From positions 62,001-126,000 of the forward strand of contig NZ_SWMS01000008.1 of NCBI RefSeq assembly GCF_005146945.1: 64,000 bases of DNA, given 5' to 3'. Under the pieces are notes generated by a model. It searched no databases. It worked only from the letters and a program-made list of their open reading frames with translations, and was not told the origin of the DNA. Made by a program: the position numbers and the translations under genes. Each line of letters starts with the position of its first letter. Position 1 is the stretch's first letter. This DNA is from Prauserella endophytica (GTDB taxonomy: Bacteria; Actinomycetota; Actinomycetes; Mycobacteriales; Pseudonocardiaceae). Shown here piece after piece: positions 23,812-33,032 of this stretch.

Positions 23812-24603
23812 GTGGCGGATCTCGAGGCGATCCTTGCCGACCTGGACGCGGAGAGCCGGGAAGTGGACGGACTCGTCGCCGGGTTGCCGGAGCCGGACTG
23901 GGCAAGGCCGACGCCGGCCGAGGGGTGGACGATCGCGCACCAGATCGCCCACCTGCACTGGACGGACCAGCGGGCGTTGCTCGCCGCCCGCGAGCCGGAC
24001 GACTTCGGCGAGGAGCTGAAGCGGGCGCTCGCGGCAGGTGAAACCTACGTCGACGAGGGTGCCGCGGAGCTCGCCACCACCCCGCCCGGCGAGCTGCTGG
24101 AGCGCTGGCGGCGCGGCAGGGCCGAGTTGCACGCGGCGCTCGCCGCCGTGCCACCGGGGGAGAAACTGCCGTGGTACGGCCCGCCCATGAGCGCCCCGTC
24201 GATGGCGACCGGGCGGATGATGGAGACCTGGGCGCACGGACAGGACGTCGCCGACGCTCTTGGCGTCGAGCGCGCGCCAACGGCCCGCCTGTGGCACATC
24301 GCCAGGTTCGGCGTGCGGACGCGGGACTTCGCGTTCGCGCTGCACTCGCTCGCCGCGCCGACGGAGGAGTTCCGCGTCGAGCTGACCGCGCCGGACGGGA
24401 GCCTGTGGACGTTCGGCCCCGAGGACGCCGCGCAGCGCGTCGCCGGCAGCGCCCTCGGCTTCTGCTTGATCGTCACCCAGCGGCGACATCCGGCCGACAC
24501 CGACGTGCGCGCCGAGGGCGAGTCCGCTCAGGAGTGGCTCGGACTGGCGCAGGCGTTCGCGGGCCCGCCGGGGAAAGGCCGGGAACCGGGGCAGTTCGCA
24601 TGA
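23812..24603 (+). CDS. TIGR03084-family metal-binding protein (DinB/MDMPI fold)
   Basis: 263-residue protein of the TIGR03084 family, related to mycothiol-dependent maleylpyruvate isomerases. A four-helix DinB-type domain (residues ~5-150) has the metal-ligand His in QIAHLHWTD and in METWAHGQDVADAL, followed by a C-terminal MDMPI-like domain (FRVELTAPDGSLWTFGP). Function is not established for the family; thiol-cofactor-dependent isomerisation or protection is possible. GTG at 23812 follows GGAGGTGCTGC. It is the first gene of an operon in which every junction to 29034 overlaps by four or fewer bases. Confidence 0.82.
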   Translation: MADLEAILADLDAESREVDGLVAGLPEPDWARPTPAEGWTIAHQIAHLHWTDQRALLAAREPDDFGEELKRALAAGETYVDEGAAELATTPPGELLERWRRGRAELHAALAAVPPGEKLPWYGPPMSAPSMATGRMMETWAHGQDVADALGVERAPTARLWHIARFGVRTRDFAFALHSLAAPTEEFRVELTAPDGSLWTFGPEDAAQRVAGSALGFCLIVTQRRHPADTDVRAEGESAQEWLGLAQAFAGPPGKGREPGQFA

Positions 24604-26285
24604 TCCGGATCGGCAACGCGTCGGGCTTCTACGGCGACCGCTTCTCCGCGGTACGCGAGATGCTCACCGGCGGGCCCCTCGATGTGCTCACCGGCGACTA
24701 CCTCGCCGAGCTGACCATGCTGATCCTCGGGCGCGACCGCCTCAAGGACCCGGCGCGTGGCTACGCCAAGACGTTCCTGCGCCAGCTGGAGGAGAACCTG
24801 GGGCTGGCCAAGGACAACGGCGTCAGGATCGTCACCAACGCGGGCGGGCTCAACCCCGCCGGGCTCGCCGACGCGGTGCGGGAGCTGGCCGGGCGGCTCG
24901 GCATCGACGTCCGGGTCGCCCACGTCGAGGGTGACGACCTGCTACCGAGGGCGGGTGAACTGGGCTTCGGGGAGCCGTTGACGGCGAACGCCTACCTCGG
25001 TGCATGGGGCATCGCCGAATGCCTGAAGGCGGGTGCGGACGTGGTGGTTACGGGCCGGGTCACCGACGCGTCGGTGATCGTCGGCCCCGCCGCGGCGCAC
25101 CACGGCTGGGCCCGCGACGACTACGACGCCCTCGCGGGGGCCGTCGCGGCCGGGCACGTGATCGAGTGCGGTGCGCAGGCCACCGGCGGCAACTACGCGT
25201 TCTTCACCGAGCACTCGGTCGGCGTGCCGGGGTTCCCGATCGCCGAGATCCACGCCGACGGCTCCAGCGTGATCACGAAGCACGAGGGCACGGGCGGCGT
25301 GGTCACCACGGGCACGGTCACCGCGCAGCTGCTGTACGAGATCGCCGGTGGCCGCTACGCCGGTCCCGACGTGACCGCGCGGTTCGACTCCCTGGAACTG
25401 AGCCAGGAAGGTCCCGGCCGCGTGCGCGTCAGCGGCGTGCGCGGCGAGCCGCCACCGCCGACGCTCAAGGTCTGCCTCAACCGGCTCGGCGGGTTTCGCA
25501 ACGAGGTGACGTTCGTGCTCACCGGCCTGGACGTCGAGGCCAAGGCGGCGCTCGTGCGCGAGCAGCTGGAGACCGCGCTGAAGGAACGGCCGCCGCGCGA
25601 GGTGCGCTGGACGCTGGGCCGCACCGACCACGAGGACGCCGACACCGAGGAGGCGGCGAGCGCGCTGCTGCACTGTGCGGTCAGGGACCCCGATCCGAAG
25701 GTCGCCGGGCGGGCGTTCAGCGGCGCCGCCATCGAGCTGGCGCTCGCGAGCTACCCCGGCTTCCACGTCACCGCGCCGCCTGGAGACGCATCGCCCTACG
25801 GCGTCTACACCGACGCGTATGTGGACGCGCGCGAGGTGCCGCACGTCGCCGTGCTCCCTGACGGCACCAGGGTGGACATCGCCCCGGCGGAGCGGACCCT
25901 CGAACTGTCCCCTGTGGACGATCCCGGGCTGCCGGAGCCGTTGCCGGAAGGGCCCGTGCGCCGCGCCCCGCTCGGCCTGGTCGCGGGCGCGCGCAGCGGC
26001 GACAAGGGCGGCAACGCGAACGTCGGCGTGTGGGTGCGCTCGGAACGCGAATGGCGCTGGCTGGCCCACACCCTGACCGTCGGGGAGCTGCGGCGGCTGC
26101 TGCCCGAGGCCGCCGGCCTGCCGGTGCAGCGCTACCTGCTGCCCAACCTCCACGCCGTGAACTTCGTGATCGAGGGTCTGCTCGGCGAGGGCGTCGCGGC
26201 GCAGGCGCGCTTCGACCCGCAGGCCAAGGCGCTCGGCGAGTGGCTGCGGAGCCGCCATGTCGACATCCCGGAGGAGCTGCTGTGA
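24600..26285 (+). CDS. Acyclic terpene utilisation AtuA-family protein
   Basis: 561-residue protein of the AtuA (DUF1446) family with the C-terminal AtuA-like domain. Gene context in Pseudomonas links AtuA to growth on citronellol/geraniol, but its reaction is unknown. Recognisable parts are NASGFYGDRFSA at the N-terminus, VTNAGGLNPAG, VVTGRVTDASVIVGP, and in the C-terminal domain ARSGDKGGNANVGVWV. The ATG overlaps the previous stop (ATGA). Followed by an acyl-CoA dehydrogenase and both carboxylase subunits, as in Atu/Liu operons, so a branched or isoprenoid acyl-CoA substrate is likely. Confidence 0.87.
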   Translation: MIRIGNASGFYGDRFSAVREMLTGGPLDVLTGDYLAELTMLILGRDRLKDPARGYAKTFLRQLEENLGLAKDNGVRIVTNAGGLNPAGLADAVRELAGRLGIDVRVAHVEGDDLLPRAGELGFGEPLTANAYLGAWGIAECLKAGADVVVTGRVTDASVIVGPAAAHHGWARDDYDALAGAVAAGHVIECGAQATGGNYAFFTEHSVGVPGFPIAEIHADGSSVITKHEGTGGVVTTGTVTAQLLYEIAGGRYAGPDVTARFDSLELSQEGPGRVRVSGVRGEPPPPTLKVCLNRLGGFRNEVTFVLTGLDVEAKAALVREQLETALKERPPREVRWTLGRTDHEDADTEEAASALLHCAVRDPDPKVAGRAFSGAAIELALASYPGFHVTAPPGDASPYGVYTDAYVDAREVPHVAVLPDGTRVDIAPAERTLELSPVDDPGLPEPLPEGPVRRAPLGLVAGARSGDKGGNANVGVWVRSEREWRWLAHTLTVGELRRLLPEAAGLPVQRYLLPNLHAVNFVIEGLLGEGVAAQARFDPQAKALGEWLRSRHVDIPEELL

Positions 26286-27430
26286 CCGACCCCTTCGCGA
26301 CCCCGGAGCGAGTGGCCCTGCGCAAGACGGTGCGCCGCTTCATGGAGGCCGAGGTGCTGCCCCACCTCGCCGAGTGGGAACGCGCCGGTGAACTGCCGAG
26401 GGACCTGCACCGCAAGGCGGGCGAGCTCGGCCTGCTCGGCATCGCCTTCCCGGAGAGCGTGGGCGGCGAGGGCGGCGACTATCTCGACGCCCTCACGGTC
26501 ACCGAGGAGATCCACTACGCCGGCGGCTCGGGCGGGCTCATCGCCGCGCTGTTCACGTGCGGCATCGCGGTTCCTCACCTCGCGGCGGCAGGGGATCCCG
26601 CGCAGATCGACAAGTGGGTCCGGCCGACGCTGAAGGGAGAGCTGATCGGCTCCCTCGCGGTCACCGAGCCGGACGGCGGGTCCGACGTCGCCGGGGTGCG
26701 CACCACCGCGGCGCGCGAGGGAGACCACTACGTCGTCAACGGCGCCAAGACGTTCATCACCTCGGGCTGCCGGGCCGACTTCGTCACCACCGTGGTGCGC
26801 ACGGGCGAGCCGGGCGCGCACGGGCTGTCGCTGCTGGTCGTCGAGCGCGGTACGCCCGGCTTCACGGTGACCCGCAAGCTGGAGAAGATGGGCTGGCACT
26901 GCTCCGACACCGCCGAGCTGTCCTACGTGGACGTCAAGGTGCCCGTCGCGAACCTGGTGGGCGCCGAGAACAGCGGCTTCGCGCAGGTCGCCACCCAGTT
27001 CGTGACCGAGCGGCTCTCGCTCGCGGTGCAGGCCTACGCCACGGCGCAGCGGGCGCTGGACCTGACGCTGGAGTGGTGCCGGCTGCGGGAGACGTTCGGC
27101 AGGCCGCTGATCTCGCGGCAGCTCGTTCAGCACAAGCTCGTCGACATGGCGCGCAAGGTCGACGTCGCGCGCACCTACGTCCGGCACGTGGCTCAGCGGC
27201 ACGTGGCGGGCGAGGAGGTGATCGCCGAGGCGTGCTTCGCCAAGAACACGGCGGTCGAGACGGGTGAGTGGGTGGTCAACGAGGCGGTGCAGCTGCACGG
27301 TGGGCTCGGTTACCTGAGCGAGTCCGAGGTGGAGCGGCACTACCGCGACATGCGGATCCTCGGCATCGGCGGCGGCACCAACGAGATACTGGCCGGGCTC
27401 GCGGCGAAGCGATTGGGGTACACGGCGTGA
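26282..27430 (+). CDS. Acyl-CoA dehydrogenase
   Basis: 382-residue FAD-dependent dehydrogenase introducing an alpha-beta double bond in an acyl-CoA. Motifs are the FAD/substrate segment SLAVTEPDGGSDVAGV, NGAKTFITSG, and the C-terminal VQLHGGLGYLSESEVERHYRD and ILGIGGGTNEIL. GTG at 26282 overlaps the AtuA stop by four bases, and its own stop overlaps the carboxylase start. By analogy with Liu/Atu operons it would act just before the biotin-dependent carboxylation step, for example as an isovaleryl- or citronellyl-CoA dehydrogenase. The actual chain is unknown. Confidence 0.92.
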   Translation: MTDPFATPERVALRKTVRRFMEAEVLPHLAEWERAGELPRDLHRKAGELGLLGIAFPESVGGEGGDYLDALTVTEEIHYAGGSGGLIAALFTCGIAVPHLAAAGDPAQIDKWVRPTLKGELIGSLAVTEPDGGSDVAGVRTTAAREGDHYVVNGAKTFITSGCRADFVTTVVRTGEPGAHGLSLLVVERGTPGFTVTRKLEKMGWHCSDTAELSYVDVKVPVANLVGAENSGFAQVATQFVTERLSLAVQAYATAQRALDLTLEWCRLRETFGRPLISRQLVQHKLVDMARKVDVARTYVRHVAQRHVAGEEVIAEACFAKNTAVETGEWVVNEAVQLHGGLGYLSESEVERHYRDMRILGIGGGTNEILAGLAAKRLGYTA

Positions 27431-29034
27431 CGGCACTGCGGTCCACACTGGACACCTCCGGCGCGGAGTTCGCCGGATACCGCGACGCGATGCTCGCCAA
27501 GCTGGCCGAGCTGGAAGCCGAGCACGCCAAGGCCATCGAGGGCGGCGGTGAGAAGTACACCGCACGCCACCACAAGCGCGGCAAGCTGCTCGTGCGCGAG
27601 CGCATCGAGCTGCTGCTCGACGAGGACTCACCGTTCCTGGAGCTGTCCCCGCTGGCGGGCTGGGGCAGCGACTTCAAGGTCGGCGCGAGCGTGGTCACCG
27701 GCATCGGCGTGGTCGAGGGCGTCGAGTGCGTGATCATCGGCAACGATCCCACGGTGCGCGGCGGCGCGAGCAACCCGTGGACCGTGCGCAAGATCTTCCG
27801 CGCCTCCGACATCGCGCTGGAGAACCGGCTGCCGGTGATCAACCTCGTGGAGTCGGGTGGCGCCGACCTGCCGACGCAGAAGGAGATCTTCATTCCCGGC
27901 GGCAGGCTGTTCCGCGACCTCACTCGGCTTTCGGCCGCCGGGATCCCCACGATCGCGCTCGTCTTCGGCAACTCGACCGCTGGCGGCGCCTACGTGCCCG
28001 GCATGTCCGACCACGTCGTGATGATCGAGGAACGGTCGAAGGTTTTCCTCGGCGGGCCACCCCTGGTGAAGATGGCCACCGGCGAGGAGTCGGACGACGA
28101 GTCGCTCGGCGGGGCGGCGATGCACGCCCGCAGCTCGGGCCTCGCCGACTACCTCGCCCGCGACGAGCCCGACGCCATCCGTATCGGGCGGCGCATCGTG
28201 GCGCGGCTCAACTGGCGCAAGCGCGGCCCGGCACCAGGCCCGGTGACCGCGCCCCGCTACGACGAGGAGGAGCTGCTGGGTGTCGTGCCCGACGGGCTGA
28301 AGGTGCCGTTCGACCCGAGGGACGTGCTCGCCCGCGTGGTCGACGGCTCCGAGTTCGACGAGTTCAAACCGTTGTACGGCAACAGTCTCGTCACCGGCTG
28401 GGCGCGCGTGCACGGCTACCCGGTGGGCGTGCTCGCCAACGCGCGCGGGATCCTGTTCAGCGAGGAGTCGCAGAAGGCGGCGCAGTTCATCCAGCTCGCC
28501 AACCAGACCGACACGCCGCTGCTGTTCCTGCACAACACCACCGGCTACATGGTGGGCAAGGACTACGAGCAGGGCGGAATCATCAAGCACGGCGCGATGA
28601 TGATCAACGCGGTGTCCAACAGCAAGGTGCCGCACATCTCGCTGCTCATCGGCGCCTCTTACGGCGCGGGGCACTACGGCATGTGCGGGCGGGCCTACGA
28701 TCCCCGGTTCCTCTTCGCGTGGCCCAGCGCGAAGTCGGCGGTGATGGGCCCGCAGCAGCTCGCCGGGGTGCTCTCCATCGTGGCCAGGGCTGCGAGCGAG
28801 GCGCGTGGGCAGGCCTACGACGAGGAGGGCGACGCCGCGATGCGCGCCGCGGTCGAGGCGCAGGTGGAGGCCGAGTCGCTGCCGATGTTCCTCTCCGGCC
28901 GCCTCTACGACGACGGCGTGATCGACCCGAGGGACACGCGGACCGTGCTGGGCCTGTGCCTCTCGGCCATCCACAACAACCCCGTCCAGGGTGCCCGGTT
29001 CGACGGCACCGGCTTCGGCGTCTTCCGGATGTGA
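27427..29034 (+). CDS. Acyl-CoA carboxylase, carboxyltransferase (beta) subunit
   Basis: 535-residue carboxyltransferase that moves CO2 from carboxybiotin to an acyl-CoA. Both crotonase-like halves are present: oxyanion loops at FGNSTAGGAYVPGMSD and LIGASYGAGHYGM. The sequences NTTGYMVGKDYEQGGIIKHGAMM and FLGGPPLVKMATGE are characteristic of methylcrotonyl/geranyl-CoA carboxylase beta subunits rather than of acetyl/propionyl-CoA enzymes. The GTG at 27427 overlaps the dehydrogenase stop (GTGA); the longer frame upstream is noise. It pairs with the alpha subunit that starts five bases after its stop. Confidence 0.92.
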   Translation: MTALRSTLDTSGAEFAGYRDAMLAKLAELEAEHAKAIEGGGEKYTARHHKRGKLLVRERIELLLDEDSPFLELSPLAGWGSDFKVGASVVTGIGVVEGVECVIIGNDPTVRGGASNPWTVRKIFRASDIALENRLPVINLVESGGADLPTQKEIFIPGGRLFRDLTRLSAAGIPTIALVFGNSTAGGAYVPGMSDHVVMIEERSKVFLGGPPLVKMATGEESDDESLGGAAMHARSSGLADYLARDEPDAIRIGRRIVARLNWRKRGPAPGPVTAPRYDEEELLGVVPDGLKVPFDPRDVLARVVDGSEFDEFKPLYGNSLVTGWARVHGYPVGVLANARGILFSEESQKAAQFIQLANQTDTPLLFLHNTTGYMVGKDYEQGGIIKHGAMMINAVSNSKVPHISLLIGASYGAGHYGMCGRAYDPRFLFAWPSAKSAVMGPQQLAGVLSIVARAASEARGQAYDEEGDAAMRAAVEAQVEAESLPMFLSGRLYDDGVIDPRDTRTVLGLCLSAIHNNPVQGARFDGTGFGVFRM

Positions 29035-29038
29035 GCTG

Positions 29039-31024
29039 ATGATCGAGAACGTGCTGGTCGCCAACCGGGGCGAGATCGCCCTGCGGATCTTCCGCTCGTG
29101 CCGCGACGCCGGGATCGGCACCGTCGCCGTCTACTCCGACGCCGACGCGGCCGCGCCCCACGTCGCCGCCGCCGACGCCGCGATCCGCCTGCCCGGCGAC
29201 GCGCCCTCGGACACCTACCTGCGCGGCGACCTCGTGGTGAGGGCCGCGCTCGACGCCGGGGCCGACGCCGTGCACCCCGGATACGGTTTCCTGGCCGAGA
29301 ACGCCGCGTTCGCGCGTGCGGTGACCGAGGCCGGACTGGTGTGGATCGGACCGCCACCGGAGGCCATCGAGACGATGGGCTCCAAAGTGGAGTCCAAGCG
29401 GCTCATGGCCGCCGCGGGCGTGCCGGTGCTGGCCGAGCTGCACCCCTCGGAGGTCACCGAAGCCGACCTGCCGGTGCTCGTCAAGGCGTCGGCCGGGGGC
29501 GGCGGACGGGGCATGCGTGTGGTGCGAGAGCTCGCCGGCCTCGACGACGCCGTGCGTGGCGCGAGCGCGGAGGCGGCCTCCGCGTTCGGCGACCCGACAG
29601 TCTTCTGCGAGCGGTACCTCGAGACCGGGCGGCACATCGAGGTGCAGGTCATGGCCGACAAGCACGGTAGCGTGTGGACGGTCGGCGAGCGCGAGTGCTC
29701 GATCCAGCGGCGGCACCAGAAGGTGGTGGAGGAGGCGCCGTCCCCGCTCGTGGACGCCGCGATGCGGGAGCGCCTCTTCGACGCCGCGGCGAAGGCCGCG
29801 AAGGCCGTCGGCTACGTCGGCGCGGGAACCGTCGAGTTCCTCGCACTGCCCAGCGGGACACCCGCACCCGAGCAGGACGACGCGCGATTCTTCTTCCTGG
29901 AGATGAACACCCGCCTGCAGGTGGAGCACCCGGTCACCGAGTGCACCACGGGGCTCGACCTGGTGGACCTCCAGCTGCGGATCGCCGAGGGCGCACGGCT
30001 GGACCCGGAACCTCCACAATGGAACGGACACGCGATCGAGGTCCGGCTCTACGCCGAGGATCCCGCCGCGGACTGGCAGCCGCAGAGTGGAGTGCTGCAC
30101 GCCTTCGACGTGCCCGGTGTGGTCACCGAGTTCTCCGTCCCCGGCCGCCACGGCATCCGGCTCGACAGCGGTGTCGCCGACGGCTCGGTGGTTGGCGTGC
30201 ACTACGACCCGATGCTCGCGAAGGTCATCGCCTACGGTCCCGACCGGGCAACGGCCGCCCGCGCCCTCGCGGGTGCGCTGGCGCGGGCGCGGATCCACGG
30301 CCTGCGCACCAACCGCGACCTGCTCGTCAACGTGCTGCGGCATCCCGCGTTCCTGGCGGGGGAGACCGACACCGCGTTCTTCGACCGGCACGGGCTGCCC
30401 ACGCTCGCGGCGCCCCTTGCGGACGGCGAGGCCGTACGGCTTTCGGCGCTGGCGGCGGCGCTCGCCGACGCCGCGGCGAACCGCGAGCGTGCGACGGTGC
30501 TGGGCGGACTGCCCAGCGGCTGGCGCAACGTCGGGGGGCTGCCGCAGCGCAAGACCTACACCGTGGCCGGGGAGGAGCACGAGGTGCGCTACACCCTCGG
30601 CCGCGACGGCCTGCGCGCCGAGGGCTTCGAGGGTGTGGTGCTCGCCGAGGCCGCGCCGGAGCGCGTGGTGCTGGAGACCGGCGGCGTGCGGCGGGTGTTC
30701 AGCGTCGCCCGGTATCCGGGGCTGGTCGCGGTGGACTCGCCGCTGGGCTCCGTGAGCCTCACGCCGGTGCCCCGGTTCACCGACCCGGACGCCGAGGTCG
30801 CCGCGGGCTCGCTGCTCGCCCCGATGCCCGGCACGGTCGTGCGGATCGCGGTCGAAAAGGGGGAGACGGTGCGGGCGGGCACGCCGCTGCTGTGGCTGGA
30901 GGCCATGAAGATGGAGCACCGCGTCGCCGCGCCCACGGACGGCGTGGTGACGGAACTGCCCGTGGTGGTCGGCCAGCAGGTCGAGCCCGGCACGGTGCTC
31001 GCGGTCGTGAACACGGAGGAGTGA
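29039..31024 (+). CDS. Acyl-CoA carboxylase, biotin carboxylase/carrier (alpha) subunit
   Basis: 661-residue ATP-dependent biotin carboxylase fused to a biotin carrier domain. The N-terminal VLVANRGEIALRIFRSCRD, ATP-grasp KASAGGGGRGMRVV, catalytic ECSIQRRHQKVVEEAPS and EMNTRLQVEHPVTE are present. A BT linker precedes the carrier domain with EAMKMEH, the biotinylated Lys near 624. ATG at 29039. Together with the upstream beta subunit it forms a complete methylcrotonyl- or geranyl-CoA-type carboxylase, the committed step of leucine/isovalerate or acyclic-terpene catabolism. Confidence 0.93.
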   Translation: MIENVLVANRGEIALRIFRSCRDAGIGTVAVYSDADAAAPHVAAADAAIRLPGDAPSDTYLRGDLVVRAALDAGADAVHPGYGFLAENAAFARAVTEAGLVWIGPPPEAIETMGSKVESKRLMAAAGVPVLAELHPSEVTEADLPVLVKASAGGGGRGMRVVRELAGLDDAVRGASAEAASAFGDPTVFCERYLETGRHIEVQVMADKHGSVWTVGERECSIQRRHQKVVEEAPSPLVDAAMRERLFDAAAKAAKAVGYVGAGTVEFLALPSGTPAPEQDDARFFFLEMNTRLQVEHPVTECTTGLDLVDLQLRIAEGARLDPEPPQWNGHAIEVRLYAEDPAADWQPQSGVLHAFDVPGVVTEFSVPGRHGIRLDSGVADGSVVGVHYDPMLAKVIAYGPDRATAARALAGALARARIHGLRTNRDLLVNVLRHPAFLAGETDTAFFDRHGLPTLAAPLADGEAVRLSALAAALADAAANRERATVLGGLPSGWRNVGGLPQRKTYTVAGEEHEVRYTLGRDGLRAEGFEGVVLAEAAPERVVLETGGVRRVFSVARYPGLVAVDSPLGSVSLTPVPRFTDPDAEVAAGSLLAPMPGTVVRIAVEKGETVRAGTPLLWLEAMKMEHRVAAPTDGVVTELPVVVGQQVEPGTVLAVVNTEE

Positions 31025-31027
31025 GGC

Positions 31028-32185
31028 ATGGAGTTCGTCGAGCCGGTCGAGCGGCAGGAGCTGCGCAAGGCCGTCGCTGACCTGGCGCGCAGCTACGGTC
31101 ACGAGTACTACGCGGAGAAGGCGCGAGGCGGTGGGCACACCACCGAGCTGTGGGACGAGGCGGGCAGGCTCGGCTACCTCGGCGTGTCCGTGCCCGAGGA
31201 GTACGGCGGCGGAGGCGCGGGTATCGGCGACCTCGCCGCCGTGTGTGAGGAGTTCTGCGCCGCCGGTACGCCGATGCTGCTCATGGTGGTGTCGCCCGCG
31301 ATCTGCGCGACGGTGATCGCCCGCTACGGCACCGACGAGCAGAAGAAGCAGTGGCTGCCCGGCTTCGCGAACGGTAGCGTGCGCATGGCCTTCGGCATCA
31401 CCGAGCCCGACGCCGGGTCGAACTCGCACCGGATCACCACCACCGCACGGCGCGACGGCTCCGACTGGATCCTCAGTGGACGGAAGGTGTTCATCTCCGG
31501 TGTCGACGAGGCCGACGCCGTGCTGATCGTCGGCCGCACGGAGGACGCGAAGACGGGACGGCTCAAGCCCGCGCTCTACATCGTGCCCACCGACACGCCG
31601 GGCTTCGAGTACAAGCAGATCCCGATGGACCTCGTCTCGGCCGACAAGCAGTTCGGCCTGTTCCTCGACGACGTGCGGCTGCCCGCCGAGGCGCTGGTCG
31701 GCTCCGAGGACGCGGCCATCGCGCAGCTGTTCGCCGGGCTCAATCCCGAGCGCATCATGGGCGCGTCGTTCTCGGTGGGCATCGCAAGGTATGCGCTCGC
31801 CAAGGGCGTGGCCTACGCGAAGGAGCGCAGCGTCTTCGGCGTGCCGATCGGCTCACACCAGGGTCTCGCGCACCCGCTCGCGCAGGTGAAGATCGAGCTG
31901 GAGCTGGCCAAGCTCATGACGCAGAAGGCCGCGGCGCTCTACGACTCGGGTGACGACTTCGGGGCGGGCGAGGCCGCCAACATGGCCAAGTACGCGGGCG
32001 CGGAGGTGGCCATCAGGGCCGTCGACCAGGCCGTGCAGGTGCACGGCGGCAACGGGCTGGCGACCGAGTACGGCCTCGGCACTCTGCTCGGTGCCGTGCG
32101 CGTCGGCCGGATCGCCCCGGTGAGCCGCGAGATGGTGCTGAACTTCGTCGCCCAGCACAGCCTCGGCCTGCCCAAGTCCTACTGA
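31028..32185 (+). CDS. Acyl-CoA dehydrogenase
   Basis: 385-residue second dehydrogenase of the operon. FITEPDAGSNSHRI replaces the usual AxTEPxAGSD segment (Gly-Ile, then Asn for Asp), NGRKVF-like SGRKVFISGV follows, and the C-terminus has AVQVHGGNGLATEYGLG. It lacks the EILRN-type ending of the first dehydrogenase (here VGRIAPVSREMVLNFVAQHSLG), typical of a distinct actinobacterial subgroup acting on bulky acyl-CoAs. ATG starts three bases after the biotin-carboxylase stop. Two dehydrogenases in one operon imply two oxidation rounds or two substrates. Confidence 0.9.
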   Translation: MEFVEPVERQELRKAVADLARSYGHEYYAEKARGGGHTTELWDEAGRLGYLGVSVPEEYGGGGAGIGDLAAVCEEFCAAGTPMLLMVVSPAICATVIARYGTDEQKKQWLPGFANGSVRMAFGITEPDAGSNSHRITTTARRDGSDWILSGRKVFISGVDEADAVLIVGRTEDAKTGRLKPALYIVPTDTPGFEYKQIPMDLVSADKQFGLFLDDVRLPAEALVGSEDAAIAQLFAGLNPERIMGASFSVGIARYALAKGVAYAKERSVFGVPIGSHQGLAHPLAQVKIELELAKLMTQKAAALYDSGDDFGAGEAANMAKYAGAEVAIRAVDQAVQVHGGNGLATEYGLGTLLGAVRVGRIAPVSREMVLNFVAQHSLGLPKSY

Positions 32186-32201
32186 AACGGAGACCACAGC
32201 C

Positions 32202-33032
32202 ATGACACTGGCGGGAAAGACGCTGATCATGTCCGGCGGCAGCCGCGGCATCGGCGAGGCCATCGCTGTGCGCGCCGCGCGCGACGGCGCGAACGTCGCG
32301 CTGATCGCCAAGACCACCGAGCCACACCCGAAGCTGCCCGGCACCATCTACACGGCGGCCAGGGCGATCGAGGAGGCAGGTGGCAAGGCGCTGCCGATCG
32401 TCGGTGACGTGCGCGACGAGGACGCCGTCGCAGCGGCCGTGGCGAAGACCGCCGAGCAGTTCGGCGGCATCGACATCGTCGTCAACAACGCGAGCGCGAT
32501 CGACCTGACGCCCTCGGAGCACATCCCGATGAAGCGCTACGACCTGATGCAGGACATCAACGCGCGCGGGTCGTTCGTGCTGTCGCGCACCGCCATCCCG
32601 CACCTGCGCCAATCGGCCAACCCGCACATCCTCACCCTCTCGCCGCCCATCCGGCTCGAGGAGAAGTGGTTCCAGGCCGGGCACCTGGCGTACAGCATCG
32701 CGAAGTACTCGATGAGCCTCGTGACCGTCGGCCTCGCCGCGGAGCTGAAGGAGGACGGCATCGCGGCGAACTCGCTGTGGCCGAGGACGACGATCGACAC
32801 GGCCGCGATCCGCAACGTCGTCGGCGCCGAGCTGGCCAACCGGTCGCGGACGGCGGAGATCATGGCGGACGCGGCGTACGCGGTGCTGACCAAGCCGAGC
32901 CGGGAGGTCACCGGGCGGTTCCTCATCGACGACGAGGTGCTGGCCGCCGAGGGCGTCACGGACCTGTCGAAGTACCGGATCGGGGAGCGGGAAGAGGATC
33001 TCCAGCTCGACTTCTGGGTTGATCCGGCTTGA
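32202..33032 (+). CDS. Short-chain dehydrogenase (HSDL2-like)
   Basis: 276-residue NAD(P)-dependent SDR. The cofactor loop is SGGSRGIGEAIA, with NNAS(A) motif VVNNASAI and catalytic Tyr-Lys in YSIAKYSMSL. The long insertion IAKTTEPHPKLPGTIYTAARAIEEAGG after the second strand and the ending EEDLQLDFWVDPA match the hydroxysteroid dehydrogenase-like 2 group, which act on acyl-CoA-related substrates rather than steroids. It likely oxidises the 3-hydroxyacyl-CoA made by the divergent hydratase. Stop overlaps the TetR start. Confidence 0.88.
   Translation: MTLAGKTLIMSGGSRGIGEAIAVRAARDGANVALIAKTTEPHPKLPGTIYTAARAIEEAGGKALPIVGDVRDEDAVAAAVAKTAEQFGGIDIVVNNASAIDLTPSEHIPMKRYDLMQDINARGSFVLSRTAIPHLRQSANPHILTLSPPIRLEEKWFQAGHLAYSIAKYSMSLVTVGLAAELKEDGIAANSLWPRTTIDTAAIRNVVGAELANRSRTAEIMADAAYAVLTKPSREVTGRFLIDDEVLAAEGVTDLSKYRIGEREEDLQLDFWVDPA

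Noticed and set aside
28646-31429. A 927-codon minus-strand frame antisense to the carboxylase alpha gene
   Set aside because: Its Arg/Gly/His/Val-rich translation matches no family and mirrors the codon structure of the well-supported plus-strand genes; long antisense frames are expected at this GC content.
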